Assembly (NCBI GenBank): GCA_027078745.1
Contig: JALWWO010000020.1
Location: 1-64,000 of the forward strand
DNA: 64,000 nt
Direction of reading: 5' to 3'
DNA from: Chromatiaceae bacterium
GTDB taxonomy: Bacteria; Pseudomonadota; Gammaproteobacteria; Chromatiales; Chromatiaceae
Made by a program: the position numbers and the translations under genes. Positions within the stretch are counted from its first letter, which is position 1. Each line of letters begins with the position of its first letter. A model generated the notes under the pieces. The model ran no database searches. It had not been told where the DNA came from and saw only the letters and a list, made by a program, of their open reading frames with translations. Shown one piece after another: positions 25,643-34,540 of this stretch.

Positions 25643-27130
25643 ATGCCCTGTTATCCCTCGAATCGACCCCCCAAGCGTTTGATCCGCCGCTTCCAGGATC
25701 TGATGGATACCCTAGGCGCCTGTGCAGATGGTCGATGGGATCAAAAACGCTGTTTGACGTCGGGCAAGACTCGCTTTCCCCTACCTGCTCATCCCATTCA
25801 ACTTCAGCTAGGGGAAAAAGAAGGCAAACGACTGCAACTTTATCCAGAAATCCGGCTGACCGACGAGGGAAAACCCCAGCGGACCGGCGCTCTGCTCTTA
25901 GCGGATGGGGAACCAAAGGGCATCCAGGGATTCCTGCGCCTCTGCCCGGGAGATACGGTGCTCCTGGGCCGAGGGGAGATTTGGCAGCAGGGTTTGCTGC
26001 GCTATCCCAAATCCGTTGCTTCGCGACATCTGAAGATCAAATACAGTGCTAAGGGATTGGTCTGCAAGCCTTTGTCCCAGAAACCTGCCTATCTCGCACC
26101 CCTCTCTGAGGGAGAGCAACCCTTGGGAGATCCCTCGCTCCGCTGCGACCGACTGCGGCGGTTGCTGCAGCTCTTCGGCGGTCCCTTGGAACCCTTGCCC
26201 CGGGCAAAGGCTTTGGCATTGCTCCAAGGGGTGCTCCGAAGAATGGAATCAGAGCCCTGTCAGGCGTTAGATGCCCGCGGGCGGCCCGGGGGGGTGCTGA
26301 ACCTCCCACCGGAAACCTTCCCCTTCTTCATCGGGGATTTGCATGGCCGCCTGGATAATCTCCTGGTGATCCTCACCCAAAACGGTTTCTTGGAAGGACT
26401 GGAGCGGGGCACGGCAACCCTCATTTTTTTGGGTGATGCAGTGCATCCGGACGAATCCGGTCGGGAAGAGGAGATGGATTCTTCCATGTTGCTCATGGAT
26501 TTCATCCTGTGCCTCAAGCTCCGCTTCCCCGAGCAAGTGTTTTATCTGCGAGGCAACCACGACGGATTTTCCGAGGAGATCAGCAAGGGGGGCGTGCCCC
26601 AAGGCCTGCTTTGGAGGAAAGCCCTGCATCAGGTGCGGGGGGCCAAGTATGTTCAAGCTATGGATCGCCTGTACGAACTCCTGCCCTATTTCGCCCTATC
26701 CAAACGATTCATCGCTTGTCATGCCGGCCCGCCCAGCGCAAAGGTCTCTTTGGAGACGCTCATCAACATTCGGGACCATCCTCGCATCCTACGGGAAATC
26801 ACGCACGTCCGATTGCGGCGGCCCAATTCTCCCAGCGGCTATCATCAAGGCGAGGTGAAGCGCTTCCGGCGCCATTTGGGGCTCGATGAAAAAACCCCCT
26901 TTATCGTGGGACATACGCCCCTTTCCCCAGACGATACCCTGTGGTTACAGGCAGGCGGTATTCCCCATCATCACGTGCTGTTCGGCGCGCATCCCCATCT
27001 CATCGGAACCCTTGTGCTGATGGGCAAACATCTTCTACCCATGAGATATCCCACAGAACCTCTGGTCACTCTGGGCAACCGCTTGTTGAAGGAAAGGAAC
27101 AAGATATCTTATAACGCTTGTAGCGCGTGA
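25643..27130 (+). CDS. FHA-like domain fused to PPP-family metallophosphatase
   Basis: A 495-residue protein. The N-terminal half has an FHA-like region (about 92-150) with GDTVLLGRGE and SVASRHLKIKYSAKG, the pattern that binds phosphothreonine. The C-terminal half has the PPP phosphatase motifs in order: GDLHGRLDN (near 230), LGDAVHPDE, RGNHDGF, ACHAGP and GHTPLS. It should be a metal-dependent phosphatase guided by its FHA module. It lies between a P-loop kinase (two-base gap) and a phosphohexomutase (24-base gap), which suggests that the three act on one phosphorylation circuit. Confidence 0.8.
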   Translation: MPCYPSNRPPKRLIRRFQDLMDTLGACADGRWDQKRCLTSGKTRFPLPAHPIQLQLGEKEGKRLQLYPEIRLTDEGKPQRTGALLLADGEPKGIQGFLRLCPGDTVLLGRGEIWQQGLLRYPKSVASRHLKIKYSAKGLVCKPLSQKPAYLAPLSEGEQPLGDPSLRCDRLRRLLQLFGGPLEPLPRAKALALLQGVLRRMESEPCQALDARGRPGGVLNLPPETFPFFIGDLHGRLDNLLVILTQNGFLEGLERGTATLIFLGDAVHPDESGREEEMDSSMLLMDFILCLKLRFPEQVFYLRGNHDGFSEEISKGGVPQGLLWRKALHQVRGAKYVQAMDRLYELLPYFALSKRFIACHAGPPSAKVSLETLINIRDHPRILREITHVRLRRPNSPSGYHQGEVKRFRRHLGLDEKTPFIVGHTPLSPDDTLWLQAGGIPHHHVLFGAHPHLIGTLVLMGKHLLPMRYPTEPLVTLGNRLLKERNKISYNACSA

Positions 27131-27154
27131 ACGCTTAGCATCGGGAGAGAAGCC

Positions 27155-28633
27155 ATGCGGATCGGAGAGCTGATGGAAGAAAGCGGCGTGCGGTTCGGCA
27201 CCAGCGGTGCCCGGGGCTTGGTCAGCCAAATGACGGATCGCGTGTGCTATGCCTATACGCAAGGGTTTCTGGAATACGCCGCTGCCGGCGGTGCGATTCA
27301 ACGCGGCGGATCAGTAGCGCTGGCCGGGGATTATCGGCCAAGCACCGACCGCATCCTGGCCGCCTGTGTCCAAGCAATCGAAGATCTAGGTTATCAGCCT
27401 CGCTATCTGGGACGCATCCCCACGCCTGCTCTGGCCTACTTCGGCATTCAGAAAGGCATCCCCAGCTTGATGGTGACAGGCAGCCATATTCCCGATGACC
27501 GCAATGGCATCAAGTTCAACCTGCCCTGGGGGGAGATCCTCAAGTCCGATGAGGCGGGCATCCGGCAGCGGCGGGTTCGCTTGCCTGCGGGAAAATTTCG
27601 GGAAGAGGGTTCCTTCCTCACGCAGCCCCAATTGCCAGCAATCGATCCCCTCGGCCTGTCCCATTATGTGGCGCGCTATCAGGATTTCTTCCCAGCGGAT
27701 TGTCTGCGAGGACTGCGGATCGGCCTGTACGAGCATTCCAGCGTCGCCCGAGAAGCCTTCTTCCAGGTGCTATCCAGCTTAGGCGCAGCGGTAGAACGGC
27801 TCGGCCGTTCAGAGACTTTCGTGCCTGTGGACACGGAAGCCATCCGGCAGGAAGATATTGACTTGGCCCGAACCTGGGCCCGTCAAGGAAATTTTGATGC
27901 TCTGGTCTCCGCAGACGGGGATGGGGATCGCCCTCTGATTGCGGACGAACAGGGACGCTGGCTGCGGGGGGACATCGCGGGCATCCTCTGCGCCCGACAG
28001 CTGGGAGCACAGGGGGTGGCTGTGCCCATCAGTTGCAACACTGCATTGGAAAAGACCGGTTGGTTTCCCCAGATCCTGCGCACCCGCATCGGTTCCCCCT
28101 ATGTGATCGAAGGAATGAACAACCTCTGCCGTCAGGGCGTCGCCCCTGTGGTGGGTTACGAGGCCAACGGGGGGTTCCTCACCGCTACAGCGATCCAGCG
28201 AGCCGGTCACTGCCTTTCTCCCCTGCCCACCCGAGATGCAGTGTTAGTGGCAGTAACGTTGCTTCAGGCGATGCGGGAACAGGGTCGTCCCCTCTCTGCC
28301 CTGGTGTCCGAGTTGCCGAAGCGATTCACCGCCAGCGACCGCATCCAGAACTTCCCCACGGAACTGAGTCGAGAGCGCTTGGCTGTTCTCAACAGCGGCG
28401 ATCCGGAAAAAGATCGGGCTGCGGCGGAAGCGCTGCTTGGGGATCTCTTCGGGTCAGTGGAGAAAATTGATCATACAGACGGAGTGCGCCTCTATTTCAC
28501 CACAGGGGAAATTGTCCATCTGCGCCCCTCCGGCAATGCACCGGAACTGCGAGTTTATACGGAAGCGGATACCCAGGAGCGGGCCTGGGAGATGAACCAG
28601 CGCTGTCTGGAAAAGCTCGCCGCTTGGCTTTAA
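27155..28633 (+). CDS. Phosphohexomutase (phosphomannomutase/phosphoglucomutase family)
   Basis: A 492-residue alpha-D-phosphohexomutase with all four active-site elements: the phosphoserine loop TGSHIPDDRNGIK (about 109-121; the family usually has TASHNP), the metal loop SADGDGDRP, the sugar loop GYEANGG and the phosphate loop RPSGNAPELR. It interconverts 1- and 6-phosphosugars for surface-polysaccharide precursors and could work with ManA. The active-site serine must be phosphorylated for catalysis, which makes the neighbouring kinase and phosphatase genes notable. Confidence 0.85.
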   Translation: MRIGELMEESGVRFGTSGARGLVSQMTDRVCYAYTQGFLEYAAAGGAIQRGGSVALAGDYRPSTDRILAACVQAIEDLGYQPRYLGRIPTPALAYFGIQKGIPSLMVTGSHIPDDRNGIKFNLPWGEILKSDEAGIRQRRVRLPAGKFREEGSFLTQPQLPAIDPLGLSHYVARYQDFFPADCLRGLRIGLYEHSSVAREAFFQVLSSLGAAVERLGRSETFVPVDTEAIRQEDIDLARTWARQGNFDALVSADGDGDRPLIADEQGRWLRGDIAGILCARQLGAQGVAVPISCNTALEKTGWFPQILRTRIGSPYVIEGMNNLCRQGVAPVVGYEANGGFLTATAIQRAGHCLSPLPTRDAVLVAVTLLQAMREQGRPLSALVSELPKRFTASDRIQNFPTELSRERLAVLNSGDPEKDRAAAEALLGDLFGSVEKIDHTDGVRLYFTTGEIVHLRPSGNAPELRVYTEADTQERAWEMNQRCLEKLAAWL

Positions 28634-28636
28634 GCC

Positions 28637-28654
28637 CTCCCCCTGGCGGGGGAG
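28637..28654. terminator. GC-rich hairpin between convergent genes
   Basis: CTCCCCC pairs with GGGGGAG around TGGC. No T-run follows in either direction, so it may work as a weak bidirectional terminator or a transcript-end stabiliser. Confidence 0.45.
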
Positions 28655-28666
28655 AGCAGGGGAAAG

Positions 28667-29188
28667 CTAGGGACAGGAAGCTTTGCTGCCCCCGATCTTC
28701 CCTGTGGCTACGAGGAAGGCATTAAAGGGACCCATCACGCCCATAGCTTCAGTCTTAGGCCCTTTGAAGTGGAGCTTGCCGGTCATCATGGCACCCATGG
28801 CACCGCAGCCAAAGCTACCCTCACCCATGCAGGTCCAATCCTCATCCGTGGCATACATGAGATAGTCCACGTCATAGTTGGGGCTGCTGTGCTTGACCGC
28901 CCCCCCGTAGACGCAGATCGCTTTGCCGTTCTTGTCGCTGATCTGCAACTCTACCTTGCTGGATTCCCCGCAATTCTCCCGATACAGGTGGATGGTCTTG
29001 TAGCCCCGTCCCGCATCGTTCGCAGCCCAGTTGTCGCCGCCCAATCCCTCGGTCAGTTCCGCATTCTTGTTCCAGGCATCGCACATCTTGGCGGCCCAGT
29101 CCGCATCCATGAAGGTACCTGCTTGCAGAGCACTGGCAGAACCGAAGAAGCCCAGGGCTGCAAGGGCGGAGATCAAATTTCTTTGCAT
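28667..29188 (-). CDS. Secreted SCP2-like protein
   Basis: A 173-residue exported protein with a signal peptide ending near ASALQAGTF. The mature part has five visible cysteines and begins with DADWAAKMCDAWNKN and GRGYKTIHLYRENCG. The C-terminal MMTGKLHFKGPKTEAMGVMGPFNAFL resembles the end of sterol-carrier-protein-2 folds, which bind lipids. The start is supported by AAGGAGG six bases upstream. It diverges from no gene but follows a long 254-base leader region after ugd. Function is unknown; lipid or hydrophobic-sulfur binding would be speculation. Confidence 0.7.
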   Translation of the reverse strand: MQRNLISALAALGFFGSASALQAGTFMDADWAAKMCDAWNKNAELTEGLGGDNWAANDAGRGYKTIHLYRENCGESSKVELQISDKNGKAICVYGGAVKHSSPNYDVDYLMYATDEDWTCMGEGSFGCGAMGAMMTGKLHFKGPKTEAMGVMGPFNAFLVATGKIGGSKASCP

Positions 29189-29442
29189 GATTCCTCCTTA
29201 GGATTTTCACATTGTGGTTTCCACGCTGAGTGGAGCCTGAGATTCTGACATCTTCCCTTTCCTAAGGGAAGAGGCGTTTTTTGGTCAAAGTGTCGGGTAG
29301 TACCCGCTTCTTCCCAAGGATCCCTATTTCCTCGAGCCAGTTGAGCTCGGCCTCCTGCTTGACGACCTACACTTAGGCGAGCCCGAGCAGCATTCCCGCC
29401 GGATCTCAATAAATGGGATGGACCAGACTGACTTGAACCCCG
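29189..29442. promoter_or_regulatory. Intergenic region upstream of the SCP2-like gene
   Basis: Between ugd (which ends at 29443) and the SCP2-like gene, both on the minus strand. A hairpin CTTCCCTT-TCCT-AAGGGAAG lies at about 29252-29271 with a T-run on the plus-strand side. On the minus strand TTGACC upstream of the hairpin could be a -35 element, but a matching -10 is poor. No gene is visible here. Confidence 0.35.
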
Positions 29443-30783
29443 TTAGGTTTTCGGCGATGCAGGGAGACGACCGATAGAAATATAGGTGAGTCCAGCGGCA
29501 GCTACTCGTTCTGGTGAAAAGAGGTTGCGCCCGTCAAAGATCACGGGATACTTGAGCTTCTCTCGGATAACGAAAAAATCCGGGCTGCGGAAGGCAGTCC
29601 ATTCCGTGAGGAGGGCGAGTCCATCCGCATCTTGCAGCGCGGAATAGGGATCTTCCGCAAAGCGGAGATCCGACCGGTCGCCATAGATCCGGCGGGTTTC
29701 TTCCATGGCTGCGGGGTCGAAGCAACAGACGCTGGCCCCTGCAGCCCAAAGGGCTTCCATGAGATCTCGGCTCGGGGCTTCCCGCATGTCATCCGTGTTG
29801 GGCTTGAAGGCTAGCCCCCAGAGGGCAAAGCGCCGTCCCCGCAGATCGCCTTGAAAATACTGCTGGATCTTTTCGAACAGCAGGTGTTTCTGCCGTTGGT
29901 TGACCGCTTCCACCGCCTGGAGGATCCGGGCTTCACAACCCACCTCTTGGGCGGTGTGGATGAGCGCCCGCACATCCTTGGGGAAGCAAGAACCTCCATA
30001 GCCGCAGCCGGGATAGATGAACTGATAGCCGATGCGGGGATCGGAACCGATGCCCACGCGAACCCGCTCGATATCCGCACCCAATGCTTCAGCGATGCGG
30101 GAAAGCTCGTTCATAAAGCTGATCTTGGTAGCCAGCAGAGCGTTAGCGGCATATTTCGTCAGTTCCGCAGAACGGATGTCCATGAGCATCACGCGATCGT
30201 GGTTCCGGTTGAAGGGAGCATAGAGGGCCCGCAGCAGTTCTGCGGTGCGTGGATTGTCTGTGCCCAGAATGATGCGATCCGGCCGCATGAAATCCTCGAT
30301 GGCTGCGCCCTCCTTCAGGAATTCCGGATTGGAGACCACATCGAATTCCACCGACAACCCCCGAGATGCGAGGGCTTCCCGAACCGTCTGGGCTACCCGA
30401 TCCGCAGTGCCCACAGGCACAGTGGATTTGTCCACCACAATGCGATAGCGCTCCATATAGGTACCGATGGTGCGGGCGACATTGAGCACCTGTTGCAGAT
30501 CCGCTGCGCCCTCCTCATCCGGCGGTGTGCCCACAGCGATGAACTGGAAGAGACCGTGGGCCACCCCTTCTGCGGGATCTTGGGAGAAATCCAAGCGCCC
30601 TGCCGCTCGATTTCTACGCACTAATTCCTCCAAACCCGGCTCAAAGATGGGGATGCCTCCGCGTTTGAGCAGAGCAATCTTTTCCGGGTTTGTATCAATG
30701 CAGAGCACCCGATTGCCCACTTCTGCCAGGCAAGCACCGGTCACCAGGCCTACATAGCCGCTGCCAAAGATCGTCACGTCCAT
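29443..30783 (-). CDS. ugd: UDP-glucose 6-dehydrogenase
   Basis: A 446-residue enzyme that oxidises UDP-glucose to UDP-glucuronate with NAD+. The N-terminal Rossmann motif [16 protein letters not shown], the middle-domain [18 protein letters not shown] and the catalytic cysteine C266 in [12 protein letters not shown] are all present; the C-terminal NAD/UDP domain has [18 protein letters not shown]. Length is normal. It supplies a sugar precursor for capsule or lipopolysaccharide, consistent with manA, the phosphohexomutase and the flippase in this window. Confidence 0.95.
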   Translation of the reverse strand: MDVTIFGSGYVGLVTGACLAEVGNRVLCIDTNPEKIALLKRGGIPIFEPGLEELVRRNRAAGRLDFSQDPAEGVAHGLFQFIAVGTPPDEEGAADLQQVLNVARTIGTYMERYRIVVDKSTVPVGTADRVAQTVREALASRGLSVEFDVVSNPEFLKEGAAIEDFMRPDRIILGTDNPRTAELLRALYAPFNRNHDRVMLMDIRSAELTKYAANALLATKISFMNELSRIAEALGADIERVRVGIGSDPRIGYQFIYPGCGYGGSCFPKDVRALIHTAQEVGCEARILQAVEAVNQRQKHLLFEKIQQYFQGDLRGRRFALWGLAFKPNTDDMREAPSRDLMEALWAAGASVCCFDPAAMEETRRIYGDRSDLRFAEDPYSALQDADGLALLTEWTAFRSPDFFVIREKLKYPVIFDGRNLFSPERVAAAGLTYISIGRLPASPKT

Positions 30784-30900
30784 AGATTTTCTCCAAAGAG
30801 ATGGGATTTATCGTTCCCCTGGTTTTTTGAAAAACTGCCCCCAATCTTGAAGAGGCCTAAAACCTAGTGTTCTACTCAAGTTTCGATGGGAGGTGCTGCA

Positions 30901-31197
30901 ATGGCTGTTTCTGTGCCCGTGGATGGCGAGGGGTTCCTCATCAATCGGGAGGATTGGACAGAGGAAGTGGCCCGAGCGCTGGCCAAGGCGGACGACTTCG
31001 AGATCACGGATGAAATCATGGGCTACATTCTAGAAGCCCGCCGCATGTACGAGAACGACGGGGTGGTTCCCCCGATCCGCAAGTTTGCCAAAGCCGTGGG
31101 CGTGTCGACCAAAGATCTCTATGCCCTCTTCAAAAAAGGTCCCATGAAGCTCATCTGCAAATGGGGCGGTCTGCCCAAGCCTACGGGCTGCGTCTGA
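30901..31197 (+). CDS. dsrC: DsrC-family sulfur carrier with both redox cysteines
   Basis: A 98-residue protein. The C-terminal arm ends CKWGGLPKPTGCV, giving C86 and the penultimate C97 eleven residues apart, the spacing of true DsrC proteins that form the trisulfide; TusE proteins keep only the last cysteine. The ATG at 30901 has GGGAGG upstream and is preferred to an earlier in-frame start. DsrC passes sulfur between thiotransferases and the sulfite reductase or Hdr-type machinery. No dsrAB, tusA or rhodanese gene is adjacent: it stands alone between divergent ugd and a convergent flippase gene. Confidence 0.9.
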   Translation: MAVSVPVDGEGFLINREDWTEEVARALAKADDFEITDEIMGYILEARRMYENDGVVPPIRKFAKAVGVSTKDLYALFKKGPMKLICKWGGLPKPTGCV

Positions 31198-31205
31198 TTT
31201 TCGAT

Positions 31206-32681
31206 TCATGCCGGCTGCCCTAGGGCCCTCAGCTTCCTACCGTCAAAGGCATAGACAATGCCCAGGTAAACGGCAAAACAAAGGGTCGCGGCAAGCCACC
31301 AGGGCAGTCCGGCATCTATCAGGGGGCCCCGCCCCAGATAAACCAGCAAGAGCGCTAAGCTCAGATAGCCGAACAAAGGCTTCAACCGATAGGGCACCGG
31401 ATAATAGCGGCGGCCGAGCCCGTAGGAAACCAACACCATGAAGCTGTAACAGAGCAGATGGGCCCAGGCGGCCCCCAGATAGCCATAGCGGGGTACCAGC
31501 CCGAACAGGGCGAGCACAGTCACCACCGAACCCGCCAACGCGACCCCCGCCCCCAGCCCCGTCCGGTCGGAAAGCTTGTACCAGATGGACAGGTTCACAT
31601 AGACCCCCAGCAACAAGTTGGCGATCAGCAGCAGGGGCACGATCTCCAAGCCCTCCCGATAGGCCGCGCCCACAAAATATTGGAAGATCTCCAGATAGAG
31701 GGAGACCAGCAGGAAAATGCCCAAGCAAAAAATGACGAACCAATGCAATACCAGGGCATAGGTCTGGCGGGCGTTGGGTTGTGTCGCTTGGGCGAAGAAA
31801 AAGGGTTCTCCCGCATACCGGAAGGCTTGGATGAACAGGGTCATGAGGATGGAGAGCTTATAGCAAGCGCTATAGATCCCGAGCTGGGCCAGATTGGTTT
31901 CCAAGTCGTAGGGCAGGAGATATTTGAGGGCGGCCCGGTCGAGCATTTCGTTGACGATTCCGGCCAGGCCGATGAGCACCATGGGAGCGGAGTAGCGGAT
32001 CAGCCGCCGGAACAGGACACCATCAAAGCCCGCACCGATGGCCCGCAACTCCGGTGCGAGGAGCAGGAGCTTGCCCGCGCTGGCGGCGAGATTGGCGAGG
32101 AACACATAGCCTACCCCGATTTGCGGATTCCAGAGGCTGCCCAGAAAGGATTGAGGATCTTCCTGAAACGCGGGGCGGCAGAGCAGGAGGAAAAACAGAT
32201 TCAACCCGATGTTGATGCCGATTTCGGCGAGCTTGATCCAGGCGAAGCGAAGCGCCCGATGCGCCGCCCGCAGCCGAGCGAAGGCGGCAGCACCGATGGC
32301 ATCCAGGGCGACGATCCCGGCCACCCAGAGGACATAATCCACTTGATCGGGATATTCCAGCCATCGGGCGATCGGTTCCCGAGCCAGCCAGACCACCAGC
32401 AGAAAAAGGCTGTTGCTGAAGAACAGGGTGCGCAGCACGGTGGAGAACACTCGATCTTGGGTGCGATCCGTGCGAAACCGGAAATAACCGGTTTCCAGGC
32501 CGAAGACCAAGACCACGGAAAGGAAGCCCATGTAGGCGTAGAACTCCGCGACTACGCCATATTCTGCCGGCAGGAAACTATAGGTGTAGAGGGGAACGAG
32601 CAGATAGTTGAGGAAGCGACCCAGCACACTGCTGAGCCCGTAGATCGCTGTCTGTGAGACTAGTTTTTTCAGGGCGTCCAA
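31206..32681 (-). CDS. Polysaccharide flippase (MOP/Wzx-like)
   Basis: A 491-residue integral membrane protein with about 12-14 hydrophobic helices spread along its length, beginning with TAIYGLSSVLGRFLNYLLVPLYTYSFLP, which is typical of polysaccharide-biosynthesis flippases. It would move lipid-linked sugar units across the inner membrane. The next gene upstream on the same strand (CYTH) is 42 bases away, so it may end a longer minus-strand unit. The substrate is unknown. Confidence 0.85.
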   Translation of the reverse strand: MDALKKLVSQTAIYGLSSVLGRFLNYLLVPLYTYSFLPAEYGVVAEFYAYMGFLSVVLVFGLETGYFRFRTDRTQDRVFSTVLRTLFFSNSLFLLVVWLAREPIARWLEYPDQVDYVLWVAGIVALDAIGAAAFARLRAAHRALRFAWIKLAEIGINIGLNLFFLLLCRPAFQEDPQSFLGSLWNPQIGVGYVFLANLAASAGKLLLLAPELRAIGAGFDGVLFRRLIRYSAPMVLIGLAGIVNEMLDRAALKYLLPYDLETNLAQLGIYSACYKLSILMTLFIQAFRYAGEPFFFAQATQPNARQTYALVLHWFVIFCLGIFLLVSLYLEIFQYFVGAAYREGLEIVPLLLIANLLLGVYVNLSIWYKLSDRTGLGAGVALAGSVVTVLALFGLVPRYGYLGAAWAHLLCYSFMVLVSYGLGRRYYPVPYRLKPLFGYLSLALLLVYLGRGPLIDAGLPWWLAATLCFAVYLGIVYAFDGRKLRALGQPA

Positions 32682-32723
32682 GAATTCTTCCGATCTGACC
32701 CGAGTCAGTCTGAGAGAACAAAT

Positions 32724-33212
32724 TCAGGTTTCCGATGCGGGCCGGTTCCATGTGCGATAGGGCTGCTTGGCCAGGTTCACATTGTAATAGCGGGGATCCT
32801 CTGAAACCTCTTCCCCCAGCCAATCCGGGCGGATGAAGGGTTCTTCCGGATCCTGCAATTCGATCTCTGCGAGCACTAGTCCCGCATTGGCTCCCAAGAA
32901 TACATCCAGATCCCAGCGATGGGCTCCAACCTGCACCTGATAGCGGATCTTATCGATGGGTGGGAACAGGGCAAATTCCGCCAGCAGGGCTTGGGCATCC
33001 TCCTGAGGGATGGGATACTCGAATTCACTGCGGGCGATACCCTTGCTGGCCCCCTTGAGGGTGAGGAACGCTTCCTGGGCCTTGATCCGCACCCGAAGGG
33101 TCAAGTCCGGGCGGTCCAGGAGATAACCTTGCACCAGACGGGTTTCGGACAGGACCTGACTGCGCCAAGTCTCTCCCTTTACCAGGAATTTCCGTTCGAT
33201 CTCTTTCGCCAT
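32724..33212 (-). CDS. CYTH-domain protein (triphosphate tunnel metalloenzyme)
   Basis: A 162-residue protein starting MAKEIERKFLV, with the ExExK signature of the CYTH fold, followed by alternating basic strands (YLLDRPDLTLRVRIK, FLTLKG, EFEYPIP) and late acidic strands (LDVFLGANAGLVLAEIEL). Bacterial members hydrolyse inorganic triphosphate or related substrates with a metal ion. The start at 33212 is chosen because GGGGA is then properly spaced. It begins two bases after the rlmD stop, so the two are in one operon. Confidence 0.9.
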   Translation of the reverse strand: MAKEIERKFLVKGETWRSQVLSETRLVQGYLLDRPDLTLRVRIKAQEAFLTLKGASKGIARSEFEYPIPQEDAQALLAEFALFPPIDKIRYQVQVGAHRWDLDVFLGANAGLVLAEIELQDPEEPFIRPDWLGEEVSEDPRYYNVNLAKQPYRTWNRPASET

Positions 33213-33214
33213 TC

Positions 33215-34537
33215 TCATTCCCCGTTGCGTTCAAAAACTGCCATAGCCTCCACATGGGCTGTGTGCGGAAACATGTCCATGGCGCCGGCCGCTTCCAACC
33301 GATAGCCGAGCTGATGCACCAAGCGATCCGCATCCCGCGCTAGAGTCGCGGGGAAGCAAGACACATAGAGCAGTCGCTGCACCCCCAGGGCGGGGAGCTG
33401 ATCCAGCACTGCCCAGGCCCCGCTGCGGGGTGGATCGAGCAAAGCCTTGTGGAAGCGACCTTGCGCCCAGGTGCCTCCTTCCTGTTGCAGATCGGCAGTT
33501 TGAAAGTCCAGGTTTTCCAATCGGTTCCGCGCCGCGTTCTGCCGCGCCCGAGCGACCAGTTCTTCATTGCCTTCGATGCCCAGCACCCAAGCCGCTCGCT
33601 TCGCCAGGGGTAGGGTGAAATTGCCCACCCCGCAGAAGAGATCCAGAATGCGTTCTTCCGGCTGGGGGTCCAGCAGGTTCAGGGCCTGATCCACCATGCG
33701 CCGGTTCAATTCCAGATGCACCTGGGTGAAATCCGTGGGGGCGAAATGAATGCGTACGCCGAACTTCGGCAGGAGATATTGCAGGTCCACCGGTTCAGTC
33801 AGCGGCGTCAGGCTTTCTGGACCGCCGGGCTGCAGATAGAAATAGAGTCCGGTATCCTCCGAGAAGCGGACGAGGGCTTGCCGATCCGCTGCATTGGGAG
33901 GCTGCAGGGTGCGCAGCACCAGCACGCAGGGCCCTTCTCCCATGGCCATCTCCACCTGGGGAATCTGCTTGCGGATGCTCAGCCGGTCGAGGAGATCGGC
34001 GAGGGCCTCGATGCGTGCCCCGACCTGGGGATGCAACACCTCACAGCGGCGCAGATCTGCGAGAAAGGAAGCGTTGCGCTCCCGAAAGCCCAGAAGCGTG
34101 CGCCCCTTTTTCTCCACCCGCCGCACGCCGAGCCGCGCTTTGCGCCGATAGCCCCAGTGCTTTGCGCTGAGCGGGGCAAGCCAACGTTCGGGTTCCACAT
34201 GGCCGATCCGCCGCAGCACCTCCCCCAAGATCTCCTGCTTCCGCTGGATCTGGGCGTTGGGGTCCAGGTGCTGGAGACTACAGCCCCCGCAGATTCCGAA
34301 ATGAGGACAGCGTGGAAGCACCCGCTGGGAGGCGGGTTCGAGCACTTCCAGCACGCGGCCTTCATCAAAAGCCCGCCGGCAGCGGGTATATTGAAAGCGC
34401 ACCCGCTCCCCGGCTAACGCTCCATCGATGAATACAGTCTTGCCCGCGATGCGCGCTAATCCCCGCCCCTCGTGGGTGAGGGATTCGATCCGCGCTTCGA
34501 CGGGCTCTGTGGGCAAGGCCTTCCGTTTCTTTCCCAA
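33215..34537 (-). CDS. rlmD: 23S rRNA (uracil-1939-C5) methyltransferase
   Basis: A 440-residue RNA methyltransferase. It has an N-terminal TRAM domain (ARIESLTHEGRGLARIAGKTVFIDGAL), a 4Fe-4S cysteine cluster in CPHFGICGGCSLQH, SAM motif I LDLFCGVGNFTLPLA, and the nucleophilic cysteine in YVSCFPATLARDA. Length and order match RlmD/RumA. It lies three bases after the yciO stop and two bases before the CYTH gene on the same strand. Confidence 0.92.
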   Translation of the reverse strand: MGKKRKALPTEPVEARIESLTHEGRGLARIAGKTVFIDGALAGERVRFQYTRCRRAFDEGRVLEVLEPASQRVLPRCPHFGICGGCSLQHLDPNAQIQRKQEILGEVLRRIGHVEPERWLAPLSAKHWGYRRKARLGVRRVEKKGRTLLGFRERNASFLADLRRCEVLHPQVGARIEALADLLDRLSIRKQIPQVEMAMGEGPCVLVLRTLQPPNAADRQALVRFSEDTGLYFYLQPGGPESLTPLTEPVDLQYLLPKFGVRIHFAPTDFTQVHLELNRRMVDQALNLLDPQPEERILDLFCGVGNFTLPLAKRAAWVLGIEGNEELVARARQNAARNRLENLDFQTADLQQEGGTWAQGRFHKALLDPPRSGAWAVLDQLPALGVQRLLYVSCFPATLARDADRLVHQLGYRLEAAGAMDMFPHTAHVEAMAVFERNGE

Positions 34538-34540
34538 GGT

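Noticed and set aside
30901-31197. Reading this gene as tusE
   Set aside because: It keeps both C-terminal cysteines at DsrC spacing; TusE has only the penultimate one.
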